The notes below the pieces were generated by a model, which worked only from the letters and a program-made list of their open reading frames with translations, made no database searches and was not told where the DNA came from. A stretch of 64,000 nucleotides of DNA from DATAOG01 sp963782885 (GTDB lineage Bacteria > Pseudomonadota > Alphaproteobacteria > Geminicoccales > Geminicoccaceae), in assembly GCA_963782885.1 (NCBI GenBank), contig CAWALL010000012.1, forward strand, positions 33,176 through 97,175, given 5' to 3'. A program made the position numbers and the translations under genes. Position 1 is the first letter of the stretch. Each line of letters begins with the position of its first letter. Below, piece by piece: positions 43,070 through 52,259 of this stretch.

Positions 43070-43390
43070 TCAGCCGGCGATCTGCAGCTCAGCGGAGGCG
43101 CGGGGAGCGGGCAGCTCGACATTGATGTCGAGCATCGACACCTCGGGTCCACGCTCGACCTCGATCGACACCTTGTCGTCGTCGATCTCGACATATTTCT
43201 TGATGACCCGCATGATGTCCTTCTGCAGCTGGGGCAGGAAGTTCGGCCACGAGCTGCTGCTGCTGCGCTCCAGCGCCAGCAGGATCTGCAGGCGCTCTTT
43301 GGCGGTATCCGCGGAGCGCGGCGGCGCGGCGCGGAACATGCTCAGCAGTTTCGCACCCTTACCCGGGCGCGACCATTGGAAAATGCTCAC
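43070..43390 (-). CDS. minE: MinE, cell division topological specificity factor
   Basis: 106 residues. N-terminal anti-MinCD part (MSIFQWSRPGKGAKLLSMF membrane-binding start, then TAKERLQILLALER) and C-terminal dimer domain (LQKDIMRVIKKYVEIDDDKV, VEVERGPEVSMLDINVELP as two blocks). MinE drives pole-to-pole oscillation of MinCD. Start GTG 43390 overlaps the minD stop by 4 bp (GTGA) and has GGAGGAG 5-6 bases before it; the GTG at 43405 lies inside minD and is less likely. Third gene of minCDE. Confidence 0.94.
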   Translation of the reverse strand: MSIFQWSRPGKGAKLLSMFRAAPPRSADTAKERLQILLALERSSSSSWPNFLPQLQKDIMRVIKKYVEIDDDKVSIEVERGPEVSMLDINVELPAPRASAELQIAG

Positions 43391-44226
43391 GCGCTCCTCC
43401 GCCACAACCGGGTGAAAAATCCGAGCGCGCCGAAGCCAGAAAAGCCGCCCTTCTCGGCAGCCACGAACCGGTACTCGAGCTGCTCACCGAGATAGCGGGC
43501 AACGGCGTCGCGGTAGGCTTGACCGGCCTTCGATCCTTCGTCGAGCACGACGGGCGCGCCGATGTTCGACGCCTGGAGAACCGATTCCGATTCCGGGATG
43601 ACGCCGAGCAGCGGCAGAGCGAGCATCTCGACGACGTCCTCGACCTTCAGCATCTCGCCGCGCTCGACCCGGTCCGGGTCATAGCGCGTGATCAGGACGT
43701 GGGATTTGATCGGCTCCTCGTTGCGTTCCGCCCGACGCGACTTGCTGGCGAGGATCCCCACCATCCGATCGCTGTCGCGGACCGAAGACACTTCCGGGTT
43801 GGTGACCACGATCGCCTCGTCCGCGAAGTACAGAGCCGTCTGAGCGCCGTGCTCGATGCCGGCGGGGCTGTCGCAGACGATGTAGTCGAACTCTTTGCGG
43901 AGATCCTCCAGGACGCGTTCGACCCCTTCACGGGTGAGCGCCTCCTTGTCGCGCGTCTGTGAGGTCGGCAGCACGTGAAGGCCGTCGACCCGCTTGTCCT
44001 TGATCAGCGCCTGATTGAGCCGGGCGTCACCGTTGATGACGTTGATCAGATCGAACACGACGCGGCGCTCGCAGCCCATGATCAGGTCGAGATTGCGTAG
44101 CCCGACGTCGAAGTCGACGACCGCAGTCTTCTTGCCTTGTAGCGCCAGTCCGGTGGCTAGCGCCGCTGCTGTTGTGGTCTTGCCGACGCCGCCCTTGCCT
44201 GAGGTGACCACGATGATCTTTGCCAA
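43387..44226 (-). CDS. minD: MinD, septum-site-determining ATPase
   Basis: 279 residues, deviant Walker A KGGVGKTTTAAALATGLA, VVDFDVGLRNLDLIMGCERR, switch DYIVCDSPAGIEHGA, and VTNPEVSSVRDSDRMVGIL. The C-terminus has GFSGFGALGFFTRLWRR, an amphipathic membrane-targeting helix slightly longer than the E. coli one. It forms ATP-dependent polymers at the membrane with MinC. 37 bp after minC and overlapping minE. Confidence 0.96.
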   Translation of the reverse strand: MAKIIVVTSGKGGVGKTTTAAALATGLALQGKKTAVVDFDVGLRNLDLIMGCERRVVFDLINVINGDARLNQALIKDKRVDGLHVLPTSQTRDKEALTREGVERVLEDLRKEFDYIVCDSPAGIEHGAQTALYFADEAIVVTNPEVSSVRDSDRMVGILASKSRRAERNEEPIKSHVLITRYDPDRVERGEMLKVEDVVEMLALPLLGVIPESESVLQASNIGAPVVLDEGSKAGQAYRDAVARYLGEQLEYRFVAAEKGGFSGFGALGFFTRLWRRSA

Positions 44227-44263
44227 CTGTCTCCTCCTATGAGACGAAGTCTGGAGTAGGCTC

Positions 44264-45022
44264 TCAGGGGAGAGGCTCCATCACGATCGCGCCGTCCCGC
44301 CAGGAGATCTGGACGCGCTGCTGCAGAAAGCTCGGCTCGATGTCCTCGTTGACGACCCACGCCCCGGCGATCGAGACCAGCTGCGCCTGGAGGTTGTGAC
44401 AAAAGATACGCGCAGTCCGGTCACCTTTGGCGCCAGCGTGGGCACGCCCGCGCAGGGTGTTGTAGATGTGAATGTGGCCGTCGGCGAGCACCTCGGCGCC
44501 AGGGCTGATCGGCGCCAGGGCGATCAGATCACCGTACTCGGCATAGATCTGCTGGCCCGCGCGCACCGGCTCGTGCACAACCACGGTCGCATTTCGGCGC
44601 GGCGCCGGATCGGCCGACGGCCCCGCCGCTTTGAACCCGCTTGGCGCCAGCTCGACCGGCCGGCCGGTCGGAAACAGAGCGAGCCCCGCCTTGACCGCCA
44701 TCTCGCTCCAGGTCTCGTCGGCGTTCTGCAAGCCCACCGGAACGAGCAGCTGTTGGCGCAAACGCCGGGCGAACTCGGCCAGGTTCGGGGGTGGTTGGCC
44801 GGCAACCGGCCCGGCGTCCACCACCACTGGCGCGTGGCGGAAAAACTCGGGTGACCGAGCGAGGGCCTTTTGGAGGACGAGAAAGAACCGCTCGTCCCGG
44901 GGTTCGATCAGCCGCAACGCGATCAGCGTCTGGAGGTGGCCGCGAATCTGAAACAGCTCGCAGTCACCAGCGTCGATCGGTTCGCCTGTGATCGATTCGG
45001 CCGTCGGCTCAGCAGCGTACAT
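44264..45022 (-). CDS. minC: MinC, septum formation inhibitor
   Basis: 252 residues from ATG 45022 (AAGGGA about 12 bases upstream). The N-terminal FtsZ-binding domain (FQIRGHLQTLIALRLIEPRD, RSPEFFRHAPVVVDAG) and the C-terminal beta-helix dimer domain (VVHEPVRAGQQIYAEYGDLI, ADGHIHIYNTLRGRAHAGAKGD in part, IFCHNLQAQLVSIAGAWVV) are complete. A GTG at 45133 would add 37 unconserved residues. First gene of minCDE; the proteins block FtsZ ring assembly away from midcell. Confidence 0.94.
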   Translation of the reverse strand: MYAAEPTAESITGEPIDAGDCELFQIRGHLQTLIALRLIEPRDERFFLVLQKALARSPEFFRHAPVVVDAGPVAGQPPPNLAEFARRLRQQLLVPVGLQNADETWSEMAVKAGLALFPTGRPVELAPSGFKAAGPSADPAPRRNATVVVHEPVRAGQQIYAEYGDLIALAPISPGAEVLADGHIHIYNTLRGRAHAGAKGDRTARIFCHNLQAQLVSIAGAWVVNEDIEPSFLQQRVQISWRDGAIVMEPLP

Positions 45023-45483
45023 ACGCTCGGACGGTCCCTTCGCGCCAACGAGGATCGGATACCGCCTAGCATCTCCGAATAATGCGAAGCGGTCAATGCC
45101 TTGTTCGCGAGTTGTGACCAAAAAGATATCCACAGGTCGGCCCCGGGCCCGCGGCGCGCTCGCGACGCCTCATGCTACAAGATGTAGCTCATCGCCCCGA
45201 TTGGCCATACAGTATGTCGGCAATGACCCTCGCCGGGAGGCGATCGCCGCAACCGACGGTAGCAGATAACAAACCGCGCTGGATTGTAGACTTCGATTTG
45301 CTCGGACCGACTGTATGCTTTCCAGCCAAATTCGCATACTTAATGCGATAGCGCGCTGTTCGCCGCGGACTATTGTCATTTGGACCGGAGAACCAGGAAT
45401 TGAACTTGGTTTGGCTCGGCCGCTTCGTCCGCTGTCCGCTTTGAGCGGACACGCATGGGGCACGACGAAGCCGGAGTCGCGCC
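45023..45483. other. Intergenic upstream of minC, AT-richer
   Basis: About 460 bp between minC and the protease-like gene, both on the minus strand. GC is lower than average from ~45170 to 45400. A short inverted repeat CGCAT-ACTTA-ATGCG lies near 45335. Presumably it holds the minC promoter, but no clear hexamer pair stands out. Confidence 0.5.
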
Positions 45484-46458
45484 CTAATGCAGCCGCGGCT
45501 TCTTGAGGAAGTCGTTGCGGTCGGCGGAGTGGATCAGGACGCGTTTGGGGCTGCCCTCGCGCGCTATGGTCAGCGGAATGTCGGCGCCGGCCGGGCCGAT
45601 CGACCAGATCTTGCGAAAGGTCGTCGCGAGGTCGGTGACGCGCGTGCCCGCGACCTCGAGCACGAGATCGCCGGGCTCGACGCCCGCCTTGTGCGCGGGA
45701 CCGCCCTCGGCGAGGCCGGCGACGAACACGGCACCCTCGGCCTCGGAGGTGTACATGCCGAGCCAGGGCCGGGGCGGCTGTTCGACCCGGCCAAACTTCA
45801 GGAGGTCGTCCAGGATCGGCCGCAGAAGATCGATCGGCACGATCATGTTGCCCTGGGATGCGATGCCCTCGCCGCGGGCCTCCTGCACGAACAACGAGCC
45901 GATGCCGATCAGCCGGCCGTCGCCGGTGATGCAGGCGGCCCCGCCCCAGCTCGGGTGCGGCGGCATCGTGAACAGGGCCTCATCCAGCATGTATTCCCAG
46001 TAGCCGGCGAAGGCGCGCTTGGAGGCGATCCGCGCCTTGAGAGCATGCTGCCGGCCGCCACCACCGGCGACGATCACCGGATCGCCGACCTCGGCCACCG
46101 CCGAGACGCCGAGTTCGAGCGGCGGCACGCCGAGCCGGCCGAGCGCCTGAACCAGGCCGAAGCCGGTCGCCTGATCGTAGCCGACCACGTGCGCCGGCAC
46201 GGCCGCACCCTGGTTGGCCGTGAGCCAGATGGTCTCGGCCTCGGTGATCAAGTAGCCGATGGTCAGGACCAGACCGTCGGCGCCGATCAGGACGCCGTTG
46301 CCGGCGCGCTCGGTGCCGAGGATGGACGCGGTGAAGGCATCGCCCGGGACTTCCGAGCGCAGCTGCAGGACCGCGGCCAGCGTCTGGTCGAGGTCGAACG
46401 CGAACTCGGCGACCTTGGGCTGCGCCACCTCGGGGATCGCCCATTCGGTCTCGCTCAA
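45484..46458 (-). CDS. HtrA-like S1C/PDZ protein without catalytic triad
   Basis: 324 residues from TTG 46458, which has GAGAGG 6 bases upstream; an ATG at 46497 would add 13 residues. A trypsin-fold part (ERAGNGVLIGADGLVLTIGY near 42) is followed by a PDZ domain (LAEGGPAHKAGVEPGDLVLEV near 253, in parts). All three protease positions are changed: the His of the normal TNxHV is in TIGYLI, the Asp is lost in ATGFGLVQ and the Ser of GNSGG is absent in PSWGGAACI. No signal peptide is seen, so it may be cytoplasmic, unlike DegP. I infer a binding or scaffolding role. A family of such alphaproteobacterial proteins seems to exist. Confidence 0.72.
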   Translation of the reverse strand: MSETEWAIPEVAQPKVAEFAFDLDQTLAAVLQLRSEVPGDAFTASILGTERAGNGVLIGADGLVLTIGYLITEAETIWLTANQGAAVPAHVVGYDQATGFGLVQALGRLGVPPLELGVSAVAEVGDPVIVAGGGGRQHALKARIASKRAFAGYWEYMLDEALFTMPPHPSWGGAACITGDGRLIGIGSLFVQEARGEGIASQGNMIVPIDLLRPILDDLLKFGRVEQPPRPWLGMYTSEAEGAVFVAGLAEGGPAHKAGVEPGDLVLEVAGTRVTDLATTFRKIWSIGPAGADIPLTIAREGSPKRVLIHSADRNDFLKKPRLH

Positions 46459-46580
46459 CTTATGCCTCTCGCAAAGCCCAGCTTTGGGCGTTACCATCGG
46501 AGTCGGTCCGTCGGGCAGGCGCCCGGCCGCCGGTCCCGTCCTCCACCCCGCCAACATAGCGTCCTCTGCGGCCTTCGCCT

Positions 46581-46718
46581 ATGCCCAACGAGATCAAGCG
46601 CGTCGACCGCGCCGCCGGTGGCAGCAAGGCCCGCGCGCGCACGCCTGCCCGCTGCGGCTTGATCGTGACGCGCGTGCAGCGGGCGCTCGCGGACGCCGCC
46701 CTGGCGCCCACCGCTTGA
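46581..46718 (+). CDS. Possible small upstream ORF
   Basis: 45 codons (MPNEIKRVDRAAGGSKARAR...), whose TGA overlaps the TTG start of the MFS gene by 4 bp (TTGA). Could be a leader peptide coupling translation. There is no recognised domain and it is highly basic. Low confidence that it is expressed. Confidence 0.25.
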   Translation: MPNEIKRVDRAAGGSKARARTPARCGLIVTRVQRALADAALAPTA

Positions 46719-47881
46719 TCGGGCGCTGGACGATCGTCTGGCTCGGGCTGTCGCAGCTCGTCTGCTGGGGCATCACCTATTATCTGATCGGCGCGCTGGG
46801 CGAGCTGATCGCGGCCGACCTCGGCTGGAGCCGCTCCCTAGTCTATGGCGGCTTCTCGGCAGCGCTCCTGGTGATGGGCCTGTCCTCGCCGCTGGTCGGC
46901 CGGCTGATCGACCGCTATGGCGGCCGGCTGGTCATGGCCCTGGGCTCGGGTCTGATCGCGCTCGGCTGCGCGGCGCTCGCTCTGGTCCACGAGGTCTGGG
47001 CGTACTACGCCACCTGGGCCGAGCTCGGACTCGCCATGCGCTGCACCCTCTACGATGCCGCGTTTGCGGCGCTCGCCCGGATCGGCGGGCCGCACGCGAG
47101 GCGGCCGATCTCGCAGATCACGCTGCTGGGCGGCCTCGCCTCGACCGTGTTCTGGCCGATCACGCACGTCCTCGCCGAGCATTTCGGCTGGCGCGGCGCG
47201 GTCCTCGCCTATACCGGCGTGGCGCTGCTGACCATACCTTTGCACCTTGCGATCCCGACCGGCCGCTACGGCGACCTGCCCGCCGGGCAGGCGCCGGAGC
47301 GGCCGCACCTCGCCCAGAGCCGCCCCGATCGCCTGCTCGCCGGCAGCCTCTATGCCCTGATCGTCACGCTGACCAACGTCCTGAACTCGGGCATGTCGGC
47401 GCACATGATCGGCATCCTCGGCGGGCTCGGGCTCGCGGCCTCGGTCGCGGTCTGGGTCGCGACGCTGCGCGGCATCGGTCAGTCCTCGGCCCGGCTCTGC
47501 GAGGTCCTGTTCGGCGGCCGTTTGCACCCTTTGACGCTGAACCTCGTGGCGGCGCTGGTCCTGCCGGTCTGCTTCGCGGCCGGCCTCGCGAGCGGCCAGC
47601 TGATCGCCGCCGCGATCGCCTTCGCGCTGGTCTACGGCGCCGGCAACGGCATCCTGACCATCACCCGCGGCACGCTGCCGCTGGTGCTGTTCGACCATCG
47701 CACCTACGGCGCGCTGGTCGGCCGCCTGCTGGTGCCGAGTTTTCTCCTGTCCGCAGTGGCGCCGCTCGGCTTCGCGCTGGTGATCGAGCGCCTGGGCGAC
47801 GCCAGCGCCCTCGTGCTCTCGATCCTGATCGCCCTGACCACGCTTGCCGCCGCGATCGTCCTCAAGCTGCGCTTCGCCTGA
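46715..47881 (+). CDS. MFS transporter
   Basis: 388 residues, 12 predicted membrane segments. The MFS A-like motif is GRLIDRYGGRLVMALGSGLIALG near 62 (as GRLIDRYGGRLVMA), at the loop between helices 2 and 3. The only sensible start in frame is TTG 46715, as the upstream frame is not conserved. Resembles monocarboxylate/oxalate-formate antiporter-like carriers in general shape (WGITYYLIGALGELIAADLG, PLVGRLIDRYGGRL). Substrate is not known. It ends 28 bp before the convergent chrA gene. Confidence 0.82.
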   Translation: MIGRWTIVWLGLSQLVCWGITYYLIGALGELIAADLGWSRSLVYGGFSAALLVMGLSSPLVGRLIDRYGGRLVMALGSGLIALGCAALALVHEVWAYYATWAELGLAMRCTLYDAAFAALARIGGPHARRPISQITLLGGLASTVFWPITHVLAEHFGWRGAVLAYTGVALLTIPLHLAIPTGRYGDLPAGQAPERPHLAQSRPDRLLAGSLYALIVTLTNVLNSGMSAHMIGILGGLGLAASVAVWVATLRGIGQSSARLCEVLFGGRLHPLTLNLVAALVLPVCFAAGLASGQLIAAAIAFALVYGAGNGILTITRGTLPLVLFDHRTYGALVGRLLVPSFLLSAVAPLGFALVIERLGDASALVLSILIALTTLAAAIVLKLRFA

Positions 47882-47909
47882 TCCTCGCCGATGATCGGCC
47901 CCGCGGCTG

Positions 47910-49316
47910 TCACGGCAGGGCGCCGGCGAGGCGCAGCAGCAGTCCCGCGGCGACCGACGCGGCCAGCAACGGGAGCGTGCCGATCTGGTATCGGAACACC
48001 GCGATCAGGGCGACGCCCGCCAGACCGGCCGCCCATGGGTTGAGGCTCGCAATCATCGGGAGATCGATCGGTCGGCCCAGGACGTCGATCGTGACGCTCT
48101 GCCGGAACATCGTATGGATCGCGAACCAGACCGCGAGGTTGAGGATGACGCCGACCACCGCCGCGGTAATCATCGAGAGGGCGCCGCTGAGCGCTCGGTT
48201 GCCGCGCATGGCCTCGATGAACGGCGCACCGAGAAAGATCCAGAGAAAGCAAGGCGTGAACGTCACCCAGGTGGTCAGGAGGCCGCCGAGAGTTCCAGCC
48301 AGCGCCGGCGCGAGCGACCCCGGCTCCCGGTAGGCGGCCATGAAGCCCACGAACTGAACCACCATGATCAAGGGACCCGGCGTCGTCTCGGCCATGCCAA
48401 GGCCGTCCAGCATCTCGCCCGGGGCCAGCCAGCCGTAGGCATCGACCGCCTGCTGCGCCACATAGGCGAGCACGGCATAGGCGCCGCCGAAGGTCACCAT
48501 CGCCATCTTGCTGAAGAACACGGCAATCTGGCCGTAGACGCTGTCCGGCCCCAGCAGGAGCAGGATCGCCGCCACCGGCACCAGCCAGAGCAGCAGCCAG
48601 ACAGCCGCCAAGACCAGCGCCCGGACCACCGACGGTCGCGTGTGGGCCGGCAGGTCTTCGCCCAGCAAGCTGTCCCCGACCAGCGCGCTGTCCTGCGCCT
48701 TGCCGTGACCGTCGAGCGAACGCGACGGCAGCCAGCCCATCCGGCCGCCGATCAGGCCTGCGAGCCCTGCCGCCAGAACGATCGCCGGGAACGGTACCCG
48801 CAGGCAGAAGATGCCGATGAAGGAGAGCGCCGCGACCGCGATCATGAGACGGTTCGTGAGCGCCCGCCTGCCGATCCGGACGACCGCGTGCAGGACGATC
48901 GCGAGCACGGCGGCCTTGAGGCCCAGGAACACCGCGGTGACCAGGCCGACATTGCCGAGGGCGGCATAGACGTAGCTCAGGCCCATGATGGCGACGACGC
49001 CGGGCAGGACGAACAGACCGCCCGCCAGGATGCCGCCCCAGGTGCGGTGCATCAGCCAGCCGACATAGGTCGCGAGCTGCTGCGCCTCGGGGCCGGGCAG
49101 CAGCATGCAGAAGTTCAGCGCGTGCAGGAAGCGGCTCTCCGACACCCAGCGTCTTTCCTCGACCAGGATGCGATGCATCACGGCGATCTGTCCCGCGGGC
49201 CCGCCGAAGCTGAGCATCGCCACCCGCAGCCACACCCGCAGCGCCTCGCCGAATGAAGGATAGGGCCGTGTGCCCGCTGCCCGGGGCACGCCCAGACCGA
49301 CCGCGGTTTCGATCAT
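47910..49316 (-). CDS. chrA: Chromate transporter ChrA
   Basis: 468 residues, long-chain ChrA with two homologous halves. The first half has MLSFGGPAGQIAVMHRILVE and FCMLLPGPEAQQLATYVGWL; the second has MVTFGGAYAVLAYVAQQAVD and LGMAETTPGPLIMVVQFVGF. These are the CHR-domain signatures. ChrA exports chromate and gives resistance. About 12 membrane segments. It begins 1 bp after the stop of the ChrB-like gene, so the pair is one operon. Confidence 0.92.
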   Translation of the reverse strand: MIETAVGLGVPRAAGTRPYPSFGEALRVWLRVAMLSFGGPAGQIAVMHRILVEERRWVSESRFLHALNFCMLLPGPEAQQLATYVGWLMHRTWGGILAGGLFVLPGVVAIMGLSYVYAALGNVGLVTAVFLGLKAAVLAIVLHAVVRIGRRALTNRLMIAVAALSFIGIFCLRVPFPAIVLAAGLAGLIGGRMGWLPSRSLDGHGKAQDSALVGDSLLGEDLPAHTRPSVVRALVLAAVWLLLWLVPVAAILLLLGPDSVYGQIAVFFSKMAMVTFGGAYAVLAYVAQQAVDAYGWLAPGEMLDGLGMAETTPGPLIMVVQFVGFMAAYREPGSLAPALAGTLGGLLTTWVTFTPCFLWIFLGAPFIEAMRGNRALSGALSMITAAVVGVILNLAVWFAIHTMFRQSVTIDVLGRPIDLPMIASLNPWAAGLAGVALIAVFRYQIGTLPLLAASVAAGLLLRLAGALP

Positions 49317-49317
49317 C

Positions 49318-50136
49318 TCACGCGCCCGGCTTGTTCGATGGCCAGTTGTGGGTCTCGTCGGTCGCGTCGCGGCACCAACGATAGAAGGCGTCGTACAGAG
49401 CGAGCCCGGCCTCGAGCTGGGCGAGGTCGTCGGCGTACATGCGCGACAGACCGAGAGAGGCGGCGAGCAGGCCGGGCGCTTCGGGCGCCAGGTTGGGACG
49501 GGCCGTATCGGCGCCGCGGACGATGAGCGCCAGACGTCGGAGCGGCTCGCTCGCGATGCCGAACTCCTCGATCATCGTATCGAAGGTGCACCGGTCGCCG
49601 CGATGGCTCCAGAAGACGCCTTCGACGTCGAAGGGCGTAGCGGCGAAGCGCTCTCCGACCGCCGCGACCTCCGCGGGCGCCACGAACAGGAACACCGCTG
49701 TCGGATCGACGAACCGGCGGATCAGCCACGGGCAGGCGATCCGGTCGATCTTGGGGCGCGAGCGGGTCACCCAGACGGTCCGGCCGTGCGCATCCCGAGG
49801 CGGCAGCCGGTCAGCCTGCACCATGGGCAGACCAGCGCTCGCCCAGGCCTCGACGCCGCCTTCCAGGCTGTCGGCCGGCACGCCCTCGTGGCGGAGCCAG
49901 GCCGCGGCCCCCTGGCTCAGCTTCAATCCCTTCTGGCAGACCACGATCGCGGAGCGGCCGGCGAACTCCCGCGCCCACTCCGAGACCCGATCGTGGGGTC
50001 GGCGCACCGAGCCGGGAACGAGCCGCGGCGCGGTCGCGAAATCCTCGTCCATGCAGACGTCGACGAGCGCCGGACACCGCGGCGTCCCGATCAGACGAGC
50101 GAGCTTGTCGGCAGAGATGCTGTTGATCGACGACAT
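49318..50136 (-). CDS. Rhodanese-ChrB domain protein (chromate resistance)
   Basis: 272 residues. The N-terminal ~100 residues form a rhodanese domain with the active-site loop CQKGLKLSQGAAAW (Cys of VVCQKG). The C-terminal part has the ChrB signature RPKIDRIACPWLIRRF near 127 and FDVEGVFWSHRGDRCTFDTM near 170. ChrB-type proteins regulate or assist the ChrA chromate pump; in this family the rhodanese fusion is common. Precedes chrA by 1 bp. The start ATG is 49 bp from a palindrome at 50185-50212. Confidence 0.85.
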   Translation of the reverse strand: MSSINSISADKLARLIGTPRCPALVDVCMDEDFATAPRLVPGSVRRPHDRVSEWAREFAGRSAIVVCQKGLKLSQGAAAWLRHEGVPADSLEGGVEAWASAGLPMVQADRLPPRDAHGRTVWVTRSRPKIDRIACPWLIRRFVDPTAVFLFVAPAEVAAVGERFAATPFDVEGVFWSHRGDRCTFDTMIEEFGIASEPLRRLALIVRGADTARPNLAPEAPGLLAASLGLSRMYADDLAQLEAGLALYDAFYRWCRDATDETHNWPSNKPGA

Positions 50137-50184
50137 GATGCGTCCCCATCGGTTTGAGCAGGACGCGATGCTTCAGCATGTCGC

Positions 50185-50212
50185 CTCATGGGGAGATCGC
50201 AATCCCCATGAG
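50185..50212. promoter_or_regulatory. Palindrome upstream of the chrB-chrA operon
   Basis: A perfect 10-bp inverted repeat, CTCATGGGGA (50185-50194) with TCCCCATGAG (50203-50212), spaced by 8 bp. It lies 49 bp upstream of the rhodanese-ChrB start and 46 bp after the permease stop (50258, minus strand). It may be a regulator operator for the chr operon or a weak terminator of the ABC genes. No U-run follows on either strand. Confidence 0.45.
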
Positions 50213-50257
50213 CGTAGTACAGACCGCAACCGGCAGGCTGTCAAGACGCGTGGTTGC

Positions 50258-51115
50258 TCAGCCCTGGACGGCGCCAAGCGTCAGGCCGCGGACCAGGTGG
50301 CGCTGGACCAGCATGCCGAGGATGATCGAGGGGACCAGCGAGGTGACCGCAAGCGCGCTCGCCTCGCCGTACTGGGCGCCCTGAAAGCCGAGAAAGGCGC
50401 GAAAGATGGTCGGCAGCGTGAAGGCGTGGCGGCTGGTGAGGTTGAGGGCGAAGAAAAACTCGGTCCAGACGAAGATGAAGGCGAAGACCGCCGCGACGAT
50501 GATCCCGGGTACGGAAAGCGGCAGGGCGATCCGCCAGAAGGCGCCCCAGCGCGTGCAGCCGTCGACCAGCGCCGCCTCCTCCATCTCCTTGGGCAGCTGG
50601 CGGAAGTAGGCGTACATCATCCAGACCGAGAGCGGCAGGGTGATCACGGTGTAGATCAGGACCAGGCCGATCCGGGAGTCGTAAAGGCCAACGCCGCGAT
50701 AGAGCAGAAACACCGGCAGCACGATCGCGATCGGCGGCAGGAAGCGTTGCGAGAGCACCCAGAACGAGAGGTGCGGGCCGCCGGTGTTGAAGCGGGCGAG
50801 GCTGTAGCCCATCAGCGTGCCGAGCAGCGCCGAGAGCACCGTGGTCGCGGTCGCGACGACGAAGCTGTTGGTCAGGCCCTCGAGACCGCGATAGGCGAAC
50901 AGCGCCGCCGTGTAATGGACGAAGGTCGGCTCGGCCGGGAACCAGACCGGCGGGGTCGTCAGATAGTCGCTGACCGGCTTGATCGAGGTGACCGCGACCC
51001 AGTAGAGCGGCGCCAGCACGAACAGGATGAAGAGGCCGACGAACGCAAAGCGCAGGACCTCGAAGCCCAAGGGCCGCCTCGGGCCGCGTCGGGAAGCTGG
51101 GGCAGCGGCCACCAT
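50258..51115 (-). CDS. ABC sugar transporter permease (MalG-like)
   Basis: 285 residues, six membrane segments, with the ATPase-contacting EAA loop EMEEAALVDGCTRWGAFWRIALP near 180 (as EEAALVDGCTRWGAF). The chosen ATG overlaps the stop of the MalF-like gene by one base (TGATG). It forms the permease pair with that gene and takes substrate from the binding protein at 52682. No ATP-binding subunit is present in the window. Paralogous to 57685-58536. Confidence 0.9.
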   Translation of the reverse strand: MVAAAPASRRGPRRPLGFEVLRFAFVGLFILFVLAPLYWVAVTSIKPVSDYLTTPPVWFPAEPTFVHYTAALFAYRGLEGLTNSFVVATATTVLSALLGTLMGYSLARFNTGGPHLSFWVLSQRFLPPIAIVLPVFLLYRGVGLYDSRIGLVLIYTVITLPLSVWMMYAYFRQLPKEMEEAALVDGCTRWGAFWRIALPLSVPGIIVAAVFAFIFVWTEFFFALNLTSRHAFTLPTIFRAFLGFQGAQYGEASALAVTSLVPSIILGMLVQRHLVRGLTLGAVQG

Positions 51116-52053
51116 CAGCGCGCCTCCGGGCGCAGCAGGCGGCGGACCAGCGCCATGATCAGGAGCGCCGAAAGTAACAGAAAAATCCAGCTGCCGGCGG
51201 TCGCCTTGGACAGGTGAAACTGCTGGAAGCCAATCTGATAGAGGTAGAAGGACGCGGTATAGGTGCTGGCGCCCGGGCCGCCCCCGGTCATCACGTAGAT
51301 GACGTCGAACAGCTTGACCGCATCGAGCAGGCGGAAGGTGAGCGCCAGCAGGATCAAGGGCTTCAGCTGCGGCAGCGTGACGTACCAGAAGGTCTGGGAG
51401 CGGCTGGCGCCATCGAGCTCGGCGGCCTCGAACATCTCGGGCGCGATCGCGGACAGCCCCGCGAGCAGGATCACGAACATGAAGGGCGTCCACTGCCAGA
51501 CGTCGGCGGTCACGATCGCGATGAAGTTCCAGGGCGTCTGGGTGAGCCAGCTGATCTCGACCGGCCGGCCGAGCAGCAGCCCGAGCAGATAGTTGGTCGG
51601 TCCGAACGGCGGCTGCAGGATCAAGGACCAGAACTGACCGACGATCACCGGGCTGATGAACAGCGGCACGATCAGGATCGGCATGATCAGGCCGCGCCCG
51701 CGGAAGCGCTCGAGCATCGCGAGCGCCAGCATGAGGCCGAGCGCGAACTCGACCGCGACGCAGGCGGCCGACAGGATCATGGTGTTGACCAGCGAGGAGC
51801 GGGCGATCGGGTCGTTCACGATCTCCCGGAAGTTCTCCAAGCCGACGAAGGCGTGGCCCGGGATCTGGAAGTCGTAGTTTACGAACGCAACCCAGACCGA
51901 ATACAGCAGCGGGTAAATCGAGAGCGCGAGAATCAGGAGCGCTGCCGGCAGGACCAGGAGCCAGGCGATCTGCCGGTCGGTCCGGGGGCCGTGGGCCGAA
52001 GGCTCGGCGGTGCGCCGGATTGCGACCCCGTTCACGCCCACGCCGTCCGCCAT
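51115..52053 (-). CDS. ABC sugar transporter permease (MalF-like)
   Basis: 312 residues from ATG 52053 (GGGGAG 5 bases upstream); a longer frame to 52104 is possible. About six membrane segments, and the EAA loop MFEAAELDGASRSQTFWYVT near 212. Followed directly by the MalG-like gene. The binding-protein gene lies upstream across a ~630-bp gap that holds tandem repeats and the composite palindrome, an unusual gap within a transporter operon. Paralogous to 56736-57650. Confidence 0.9.
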   Translation of the reverse strand: MADGVGVNGVAIRRTAEPSAHGPRTDRQIAWLLVLPAALLILALSIYPLLYSVWVAFVNYDFQIPGHAFVGLENFREIVNDPIARSSLVNTMILSAACVAVEFALGLMLALAMLERFRGRGLIMPILIVPLFISPVIVGQFWSLILQPPFGPTNYLLGLLLGRPVEISWLTQTPWNFIAIVTADVWQWTPFMFVILLAGLSAIAPEMFEAAELDGASRSQTFWYVTLPQLKPLILLALTFRLLDAVKLFDVIYVMTGGGPGASTYTASFYLYQIGFQQFHLSKATAGSWIFLLLSALLIMALVRRLLRPEAR

Positions 52054-52259
52054 GCCACTCCCCGGTTTGCCTCGTCCCAGCGCCGACTTTGACGGTCCGT
52101 CCAAGCGCCCGACCGGCTCGCCCGGCCGGGCGTCAGGCGCGGCCAGCCCGCCGATCGCCGAACCGGCGCCTAAGCCCCGAATGACGTCGAAGCAGGCGCC
52201 CGCACGCCTGCGATCGACCGCTTCTTTTCTGCCCTAGACGTCGCCACGCCAACATCTTC

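Noticed and set aside
45381..45410. Possible tRNA 3' end on the minus strand (CCA-like end and a TTCAATT loop)
   Set aside because: Loop and acceptor positions are one base out of register, stem pairing has mismatches, and no matching 5' acceptor or anticodon arm exists upstream. Probably chance.
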